This document shows positions 56,506 to 64,000 of a DNA stretch of 64,000 bases, in pieces. Source of the DNA: Pteria penguin (Eukaryota > Mollusca > Bivalvia > Pterioida > Pteriidae); the NCBI GenBank assembly GCA_035048485.1, contig CM068589.1, positions 8,100,024 to 8,164,023 of the forward strand, given 5' to 3'. Each line of letters opens with the position of its first letter. Position 1 is the stretch's first letter. The notes beneath the pieces are model-generated. The model saw only the letters and a list, made by a program, of their open reading frames with translations. It did no database searches and was not told where the DNA came from. The position numbers were made by a program, and so were the translations under genes.

Positions 56506-59500
56506 GTAAGTACATCAATAAAAAATATGTCATGTTCATCAGAAGGTATAGCTTTTCAGGGGTTTGATTTCAATTAGCGGATGAGTGTCAGGGCTCATGG
56601 ACTTTGCACTAGACATCCTGAAATCATTATATAGGCCACCAACCAAAAGTGATGCATTATATATCATAATTTCTTTATAATTTTGAAAATATTTGTTGAA
56701 TCTTAAATTCACTTTTCTCATTAATATTACTAGCATTAAACCGACAGTTTTCTACCAGTCTCTTTTTGGAAAACGGTAGCATTCATGTAATATGCACTGA
56801 TATCTGTTGATGAAAACAGTATAGTATAACATTGAAGAATTACTGTATTTTAAAAGCGACAGTGCTGATAATGGAATTTGGAAGAGAGAATTCAATTCGA
56901 AGAAATTTTCTGCTTCTTTTTTCTTTCAGACTTACAACTAGAAAATCCAAACATCACATTTCTCGATGATACATTACACGTGTTTGCTAGGATATCAAAC
57001 TGGACCCACAATCAAACATTTCAATGGTCATATATCGTAAGTATCAGTTTTACGTTTTCACCATTTGTTTGGCTTTTGTCAAATTAAATGACCGTCCTAA
57101 GTCGGTATCGTAATTGCACTACAATCAAATATTTTTGTAATGTGATATATGTTCTAGTATATTATTTATATTCATGTATTGTATAGCTCTATGGTGACTT
57201 CTGCCACATAACTGAGCCAGTAACTCCTCTTTTTTCTTTCAAATAATTTATGAAAAGGAACAACAATCGAAGATACAAAACGATGTGGTTTTATTTTATA
57301 TGGATTGAAAATTATTTTTCTCTTGGAAACTTATGAAAACGATATAACATTTTTTTCATACTTATGATGCCTTAATAAAGGATAATAAGAGGTTCTCCTT
57401 TATCTTTTTCTATGTTATCAATTAAGTGGAACTCAATGCCTAAATGATAACTAATGTATGTCTCATTAATTGGATATCAGGTTAGATTATAAAATGCAGA
57501 TTAATTTGAAGAATAACACTTGTATACTTGCATTAATGTATTATAACATTACACAGTTAGAAGACATGTGTCTCGTCATTCGTATTCCTGACTTACCATG
57601 TGGAAATACTAAATATTTTACAAGAACATAACTATTAAATTGACTTACTAGTAATAGACCTAAAACATTTTTTGATAGAGTGTCACAATTTACAAGGTTT
57701 TATTGACCTAAAACATTTTTTGATAGAGTGTCACAATTTACAAGGTTTTAATGTGTTTATTATCACCTTGACCTCAAATCTATGACCTTGGGTTAAGGTC
57801 ATGACACACTCTTGGATCCTAAGCAACAATTCTGTTAACTACTATTGAAATTCGTGCACAGAGGAAGAAGTTATGGCCCGGAGAAGGTTTTAATTATTGT
57901 GCCTATCATGACCTCAACCTTTGATCTATGACCTTAATTCAAGGTCATGACACACCCATGGGTCATGGGCAACAATCTTTGACATATTATCTAAATCCAT
58001 CCACCCAATAAAAAATATGGCATGGACATGATTTAAACAACCAAGTTCACAGTGACCCTGACTATTGACCTTTGACCTTGGGTCAGGACATAACACACCC
58101 TTTGGTCATGGGCAACAATTTTGAGAAATATTGTCTAAATCCATCCACCTAATAAAAAGGTATGACCCAGACAAGGTTTTAACAACCAAGTCCACAGTGA
58201 CTTTGACCTTTGACATTACTTGGGTCAAGGTCATGACACACCCTTGGGTCATGTGCAACAATATTGTGAAATATTATCTAAATCCCTCCTTTCAAAAAAA
58301 GGAAATATACCTATATACCCCCGGGTGGGGGAAAGGGGGGGGGTATAATAATATAAATAATGAAGACGTCTTCAAAATCATAATTATATTTGTAGACATA
58401 TAGTACGCCAAGTTACAACGCAATTAACACTACATTGATTGATTGATTTTTGTTTAATGTCACACCACGAATATTTTACGTATATGGTGACGGCATCTGT
58501 CTGATGCGGGGCATACAAATTTTGACCTTTGCAACGGACCCATCCGAAGCAGTGAGGGATCTTTAACGTGCCGTGCATACCACGACACGGGGCCTCGGTT
58601 TTTACTGTCTCATCCGAACGACAGGACACCGGCATGACCAGAGCGGGAATCGAACCCCGGCCTCCCGATCAGGAGTCCAGCGCGATACTACTAGGCCACG
58701 CCGGCTTCAATTAATACTACAAAACAACAACAACAATAATAATAATAATAACAACAACAAAAGGAATAGCATATGTCTTGTCGGTATTTATTGTATTATT
58801 ATGATTGTTTGGCTTGACTATGATAAATTTGTATGTTCGTAAAAACAAAACTTTGACAATTAATTCCTTAACGAAAAGTGTGGATATTTTTACGATTTCG
58901 CCTAGCTTCATTTAACAACAAATAATCTACATGTCTCGTTGTGATAACAATTTGACTCGTTGTAATTCAATTTACAATTTGTCTTGCTTTTATATTTTTA
59001 GAACGCTGAAGGAGACATTCTGTCTGACAATATATGTATTCACAACAATCACCACATCATCAACATATCATATTGCTTCATTGGATGGCCTGATAATGAT
59101 GCTATTCTTTTATATGAACCTATATATATACGTGTCAAAATAACAGAAGGAGAATGTCAGAATGCTACCGACTTTTCTAAACAGATCAAGTTTTCAAGTA
59201 AGTGTCTTTTGTAACTATTAAATGTTAAATGTAACAATGAAATTGACAAATAATAGTTTTATCAAAATATATATTTTTTAAATAGATGGTCTTTTGATAT
59301 CGAAGTTATCACTGTATGTTAACTTTATTACATTTCATAATATGTCATTTAAAGTTGTTATTGAACTTTTAAAAATGTGATAATCTTTTAAGAACTAAAT
59401 GTAGTGCTTTACAGACACAATGAGAAATGTTAATACTCCGTTTTGTATTATCATTTTTACTGCCTGTTATATTATTTATCTATTGTTTTTTTTTTTTTTA

Positions 59501-59573
<73 letters not shown>

Positions 59574-61328
59574 GTACAGCACAATGGAGGATAAACCAAG
59601 TGTCAAAAACAGTCTACTCTTGTGTGACTCGTGATCCTTATGTTTCCTTAATGAAACGGACCGTTATGTCGAGCAGCTATGAAGTCAGCACAGCGTTAGT
59701 ACACGTATCAACTTGTAAATCGACTCTTCAACCATTCTATGATGATATTTCTTGCGAAAATTCTACCTCTGGAGTTAAAGTTTCCATCCATGTTAACTAC
59801 GCATTTTTTGTTGAACGTTTGAAGTATAAGATTCGTTGTTCAAAACACCCATATGGTTATGAAGGAAGTCCATTTGAAGAAATGGAAGGTAATGGTAGTA
59901 TTTTCCTATAATATTAAGGTAGAGTTTTTGCTGACCCGTTGAGAAACTGATATTGGAGATCAGTACATACTATCCGTTTACACGTAATTTGGATATTTAC
60001 AGAATTTAGAGATTTGGAAGTATTGTAAACTATATCAATAAAAATTTTAAGTAGACTATTCTTCATGGAAAAATTGAAAAAAACATTGTGTGATTTCACT
60101 GTATCTCTTATTCTCAACTGTCAATTTAAAATTAAATATATTCAGTGTATGGTTTTTAATCTTAACCCATATAGAAATGCAGTTTTCATTTTCGTCAGTT
60201 AATTCATGAGAAAAATAAATAACATGCTTTTATTCAAGTTTAGCAGTTAGAAGCCAGGCAGTTAATTGCAGCAATTATAGATTTATATTAAATACACTAT
60301 AATATTATTGTCTTTAATAGACAATTGATTGATTATTGATTTACGTCACTCCAAGATTATTTCAAGTATATTGTGACGGCATCGATCTTATGCATTGCAT
60401 AGAAATTTAGACGTTTGCACCTGATGCAGTGAATGATTTTTACACGCCCCCCCCCCCCCCTCCCTCCTTTCAGTGATACGGACATCATTGAAAGACAGAA
60501 CATCGGTTTGTCTGAACGTCGAATCCGGGACCTCTCGGTCACGAGTCCGAGCACCTTATTCACTAGGCCACACCGGCTTTATTAACTTATTACATTATAC
60601 TAAGTATAATGGTAATAATAAATCAAAATAAAAGAAAAAAAATCAATTTAAAATAATGATTCTTCTACTACGAATAATAATAATGATAATAATACAGGTG
60701 TAAAATTATGATTGTATGAATTGAAAAACAATGTCATGGATGCGTCATTAAATTATACTATAATTTTGATGATACCTAACTTTTGCATTATAAATGAGAA
60801 TATAATATTATATAAGACTACAGACCTAGGGATAGACAAAGAATTGCATTGCAACTTCACAAATATTCTGCAGTTGCGGAACCGCCGAAGTACGGTCATA
60901 TGAAGTTATTACAGTCATAGTAGCAAATACGAATCATCCTTCAATATTATTTGGTAAAAGAAAAGTAATGACAAACAAACATTAATGAAATCAAGAGAGA
61001 CTGCTGTCATATCTCATTCAGAGATGTTCAAAATGTTTTTGCTAAATTGTTTTAATAGGCTAGAGTCATCTATTTAAAGCCTATCAATAGCGTTCACGTT
61101 AGTTTTATTGCAAATCCTTTTTGTCATATTCTTCAGACTAGCATATTTACCATGTAATCATTGAATAAAAAAATCAACAATTTTACGATGAAATGTAAAG
61201 CAATTAACTTAAAGATTTTGATATAGAAAGTATTGTGGTTTTTTTTTAAGGGACGACCTCTACGGTTCAGCTTGAGCACAGAAATGACACGAGTAATACT
61301 ACATATCCGAATAAAAATGAACCAAACG
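56442..61328 (+). CDS. Gene C: 5' part of a receptor-like gene (five exons), continues past the window
   Basis: Exons 56442-56505, 56930-57036, 59002-59197, 59580-59888, 61251-61328 with intron phases 1, 0, 1, 1, 1, the same as gene B. The frame is open through all five exons: signal peptide, module 1 (two exons), module 2 (one exon), stalk. The transmembrane and tail exons expected next were not found before 64000 and probably lie beyond. At least eight N-glycosylation sequons fit an extracellular protein. It shares GECQNATD, VSTCK, YKIRCS and GYEGS-x-FEE blocks with gene B. No enzyme motif is visible. Ligand recognition or adhesion is inference. Confidence 0.8.
56930..57036 (+). CDS. Gene C exon 2: first half of module 1
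   Basis: Acceptor TTTCTTTCAG, donor GTAAGT. DLQLENPNITFLDDTLHVFA, then WTHNQTFQWSYI. Sequons NIT, NWT, NQT. Phase 1 to 0 as in gene B. Confidence 0.8.
57058..57150 (+). repeat. Dispersed repeat starting 22 bp into intron 2
   Basis: CCATTTGTTTGGCTTTTGTC, AAATGACCGTCCTAAGTCGG: also at 44968-45040 and partly 41120-41160. Confidence 0.6.
57661..57756. repeat. Perfect 48-bp tandem duplication
   Basis: TAAAACATTTTTTGATAGAG at 57661 recurs at 57709 with the whole 48-bp unit essentially unchanged. Confidence 0.92.
57760..58285. repeat. Four-unit tandem array, period about 130-140 bp
   Basis: Units contain AAGGTCATGACACACCC, TGGGTCATGGGCAACAAT, TTATCTAAATCCATCCACC and GGTTTTAACAACCAAG. A single related unit is at 9656-9760. 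TCAAGGTCA occurs near 57931 and 58214. Confidence 0.82.
58434..58708 (-). mobile_element. tRNA-derived SINE with target-site duplication
   Basis: Minus-strand full copy: A box near 58688-58698, B box complement GGAATCGAACC at 58646-58656, tail ATTGATTGATT at the left. Flanks AATTAACACTAC (58422-58433) and AATTAATACTAC (58709-58720) form a 12-bp duplication with one mismatch, showing retroposition into gene C intron 2. Confidence 0.92.
58723..58762. repeat. (AAC/AAT)n microsatellite
   Basis: Short mixed AAC and AAT repeat after the SINE duplication. Confidence 0.85.
59002..59197 (+). CDS. Gene C exon 3: second half of module 1
   Basis: Acceptor ATTTTTAG, donor GTAAGT, phases 0 and 1. NAEGDILSDNIC, HIINISYCFIGWPDND, YEPIYIRVKITEGECQNATD, SKQIKFS. 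Cys positions equal those of gene B. Confidence 0.82.
59486..59574 (+). repeat. Poly-T plus (ATT)n microsatellite at the exon 4 splice acceptor
   Basis: T13 then about 24 ATT units run to 59573, and GTACAG|C follows at once. The microsatellite occupies the polypyrimidine-tract position of the exon 4 acceptor. The long poly-Tyr frame spanning it is not protein. Confidence 0.92.
59580..59888 (+). CDS. Gene C exon 4: ectodomain module 2
   Basis: Acceptor GTACAG, donor GTAATG, phase 1/1, 103 residues. QWRINQVSKTVYSCVTRDPY, VHVSTCKSTLQPF, ISCENSTSGVKVSIHVNY, VERLKYKIRCSKHPYGYEGS and FEEMEG. Four Cys (YSC, STC, ISC, IRC) match gene B. The unbroken frame here is the reference showing the 8-nt loss in gene B. 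The symmetric 1/1 phase makes it a self-contained module, possibly Ig-like. Confidence 0.83.
60325..60590 (-). mobile_element. Decayed tRNA-derived SINE, with C-run
   Basis: Minus strand: ATTGATTGATTATTGATTTA tail side, GTGACGGCATCGATCTTATG, then GTCGAATCCGGGACC (B-box complement) and CACTAGGCCACACCGGC (A-box complement). A C-run of about 14 lies at 60446-60459. Confidence 0.8.
61251..61328 (+). CDS. Gene C stalk exon
   Basis: 78 nt, acceptor TTTTTTTAAG, donor GTAGGC, phase 1/1. TTSTVQLEHRNDTSNTTYPN then KNEPN; sequons NDT and NTT. It is Thr-rich like the gene B stalk but lacks the late Cys of A and B. Confidence 0.65.
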
Positions 61329-61970
61329 GTAGGCATTAAATGTTCATTACATTGATATTCAATTTTCCTGATATTCCGATGGATATGGTTATGTTTAAGT
61401 TATCAGTAGTTTCTTCATATGTACTATATATCAACAAGAGTTGTCAAAATACAACAGGGCTCGTCGATGGCAACCAAACTTAAATAGCACATGTTTTTGT
61501 AAGTTGTTTAATTGTTCAATAAAAATTTACGGAAAATGAATACACATGCGTAATATTAAATACCTGTCTCTGGTGGTTTTAATGTTATAATCTAGGTCAA
61601 TGTCTACGGCCAAAGTCGAAAACAAAAATGACGATGACGTCAGGGATTTGTCAATCGCTCTCTAGACATTTGTCTCAGCCAATATGTGTTTGTGACTGGA
61701 AATCTTAAAAACTTGACTCCAAATGCACACGCTCGTCCGACCCAGCAGCCCCGCTACATATGCTAAAGAAACATTGCACCCATTTAAGTATCTGTTAAAT
61801 ACCGCTTTCCGTGTTAATTAGGCATATCAGGATTGAATCATTTGTAACTACCCATAATATTTATTTTCAACTTTATTTCAATGAAACATGCGTAGCACAT
61901 GCGGAGAGTTGTTTGGCCCATTGTCGAGGTGTCCCTGTTTTGAGCCCAACCGGCGGTTATCGGTTTCCTA
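61329..61970. other. Gene C intron, tRNA-like scrap near its end
   Basis: Around 61905-61960 TTTGGCCCATTGTCGAGG and CTGTTTTGAGCCCAACCGG resemble decayed A and B boxes. TGACGTCA occurs near 61634. Confidence 0.35.
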
Positions 61971-62536
61971 CAGTGAGGTGCAGTCCTTTCATAAGATTAT
62001 GTTAACGTCGCGTTAATGTGAAGTTTCTTTTTCTGGTGCGCTCAGGACTGCTGAACACACGCGTTTGCGTTAACGCAGATTTCTTCGTGAATTTAATATG
62101 GAGACTTGGCGCTTGATTGCCGCGTCAACGTGCTGGACAGCCACGTTCGCTTGCGTAAAACTTATATTAATATGTGCATAGAGTAGTATAAATAAATAAA
62201 TAACCAAATAAGAAATAAATACATAAATAACATAAAATAAATATTCAAAAATAAATAAAATAAAATACGAATGTAATTATCCTAGATTCTTTAATTAGAT
62301 CCCTTTTATTTCCTCCATCCGTGCCACTGCATAGAGAATTACAAATGTAGGCATGTGAACGTGCGACTGTACCGAGCGCACGCGGGAATAAATCGCGTTA
62401 AAGCAAATATCCTCCCGCGTTAACGCGAGAAGCGCACGTGCATCTGGTCGAGCAGTCCTAGCACGTGTGCTAAAGCAGTCCCCGTGACCGCTTTTCGCGT
62501 TGGCTTACATGTTATTAATAGGACTGCATCCATCTA
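61971..62536. mobile_element. TIR element (CAGTGAGGTGCAG family), short copy
   Basis: Left end CAGTGAGGTGCAGTCC, right end GGACTGCATCCATCTA; TA on both sides. Internal GTTAACG, GCACGTGTGCTAAAGCAGTC and GAGCAGTCCTAGC match the 18645 copy. It lacks the nested repeat found there. Confidence 0.75.
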
Positions 62537-62561
62537 TATCTCTCGGATGAAGCAAGAAAGT

Positions 62562-62704
62562 TAAAGATACTCCAGAGGATGATATTCGTATGAGTGATGT
62601 AGAACATGAAATTTGATTGCATTTGTAAGATCATGATACTGGAGTGTTTCGTAGTGAAAACTCATCCACAGAGTATATCCAGATTAATGATATTGTCAAT
62701 TATA
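62562..62704 (+). pseudogene. Receptor-tail-like relic with two in-frame stops
   Basis: The frame KVKDTPEDDIRMSDVEHEI, stop, LHL, stop, then DHDTGVFRSENSSTEYIQIN followed by D looks like an acidic cytoplasmic tail with E-Y-x-x-I-x-D, comparable to V-Y-x-x-I-K-D in genes A and B. No splice borders were identified. It lies where gene C's later exons might occur. It could be a dead tail exon or unrelated. Confidence 0.25.
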
Positions 62705-63001
62705 CAGCTACCACCTTAAACATCTGGTGGATTTTTACATTTAAGGAAAGAATGTTGACTGTAAGAGATACATGATATAATTTGATATAACTAGAACATT
62801 AAATCTTCCCAAAGCATTATCCAATGACAATAGGTTGCAGTAAGGAAGAACATTTTAAAGAAAGTAAAAAAAGAAAATGAAGAAGTACGGAAAGGTAAAC
62901 CATATCTCAATTTACAGAAAGGCGATTTGTAATTATACTACTATCTCCACTAGAATATCTGATGATAGAAGTGTTGGGTAAATGATTGGTCTGATAAACA
63001 G

Positions 63002-63043
<42 letters not shown>

Positions 63044-63065
63044 TAATAATAATATTATTATTATT

Positions 63066-63115
<50 letters not shown>

Positions 63116-64000
63116 TGATGATGATGATGATGATAATAACAATAGCAATAAAAAACAATGTATACCTATATGCAAAACAATGCATACCTATATGCAATTA
63201 TAGGAGACTTTGTCTATGCTTTAATATTATTTGTACACCGAATTCCAAGGAGCATTACATGATGACAATAGGTTGGCATACGAGAAAAATGATCTGACAG
63301 ATAACTGAATATTTGCAAACAATTAATAATAATGAAATAAATAAACAGTTCTTGAGAAATTTATTCCAAAAATCATGTTATTGCCGTGACAAACGGTAGT
63401 AGCCTCGAGGTATCCAAAATGTTTCTATCAATTTCACTGAAAATCGCTCAGTAGTTATCATTTATATAGATACACATTATGACACAGTTTGAATGAATTG
63501 ATCCATAGGTAATGTTTTGACAAGAGCACAAAATGAGGCATTTTCAACCCATTCTAGCATGTTTTAAATTGATTTCAAGATATTTCAAACGTTCATGGAA
63601 ACTGATAACAAAGAGTTAGATCGGTATATAAGAACTCTCAATGCTTTTGAAGGATATATGCAATAATTAAAATGCCTCGTCATATTTATTCCTTGCTTAG
63701 TCCTTGTAAAATGAACTTATTCTCTGATTGTAGTAAAAATTACCAATTTCTGAGTCTCTCATAAGATTATTTTATCCATCTGTAAAAAGAATCTATCGTT
63801 TAATTTTTTCTCAAAAAAACTGTAAATGTTTTTTTTTTTCAATATAACAGATTTCTTCTATATCAGTTTAAAGAAAATATAATCTAAGGTTGCTAAGTTA
63901 TTCAGAGTTGAATTACTTCCTCCTCCTCATTCACTATGCTCAAATGTCCATATGTGATATGTATAATAATTACTTCATACACAACATCCTAAAACATTTT
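62705..64000. other. AT-rich stretch, no gene seen
   Basis: No match to the transmembrane or tail exons was found before the window ends. Confidence 0.4.
63002..63134. repeat. (AAT)n/(TTA)n/(TGA)n compound microsatellite
   Basis: AAT units, an A-run, TTA units (inverted), AAT again and GATGAT units. Poly-Ile and poly-Leu frames across it are artefacts. Confidence 0.96.

Noticed and set aside
59420..59579. Long frame with poly-Tyr leading into the gene C exon 4 coding sequence
   Set aside because: The upstream part is (ATT)n microsatellite; the exon begins after the AG at 59578-59579.
62907..63197. Poly-Ile/poly-Leu frames
   Set aside because: Produced by the compound AAT/TTA microsatellite.

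Overview
This window looks like nuclear DNA from a marine bivalve mollusc. That is an inference from three things: strong AT bias, densely nested non-autonomous repeats, and repeat families I recognise from bivalve genomes (tRNA-derived SINEs ending in GTGACGTTAAACA, a GGAGACGCTCACTCC core repeat, AGGCCCAAG-type ends). Intact protein-coding sequence is sparse. Nearly all that can be supported belongs to one tandem gene family; the rest is repeats and dead retroelements.

The main content is three paralogous genes on the + strand, here called A, B and C. They encode short type I membrane proteins spread over small exons with conserved splice phases. Gene A (3057-5767) shows its stalk, transmembrane and cytoplasmic-tail exons; its 5' part is missing or diverged. 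Gene B (26413-37253) shows all seven exons: signal peptide, two exons of a first ectodomain module, one exon of a second module, stalk, transmembrane, tail. It has an 8-nt deletion frameshift in exon 4. Gene C (56442-61328 and beyond) shows the first five exons and runs off the right edge. The A and B tails are 188 nt each and end in the same tyrosine motif, A-D-A-V-Y-x-x-I-K-D-stop. The layout suggests a tandemly duplicated receptor family that could signal through SH2-type partners. I do not recognise it as a named family.

The gaps hold mobile-element debris. At 13261-16835 lies an L1/Tx1-like LINE ORF2 broken by frameshifts. At 25195-25920 is a CR1/jockey-like reverse-transcriptase relic. 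At 43180-43600 and in pieces across 48990-55880 are relics of a Penelope-like reverse transcriptase. Three copies of a short unit with a hammerhead-ribozyme-like core occur near 33.9, 54.1 and 55.2 kb, one of them inserted inside a Penelope-like relic. TA-flanked inverted-repeat elements lie at 18645-19950, 42237-42810 and 61971-62536. The 42.2-kb one sits inside another repeat whose unoccupied copy is at 47.7 kb, giving an in-window empty site. A 754-bp fold-back element is at 32989-33742. Five SINE copies, three tandem arrays with about 140-150 bp periods and many microsatellites fill much of the rest.

No rRNA, CRISPR, bacterial operon or viral gene was seen. The only tRNA-like gene is a degraded tRNA-Ser at 46922-47000. 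Splice sites and exon ends were set by eye from paralogue alignment, GT/AG signals and phase continuity.
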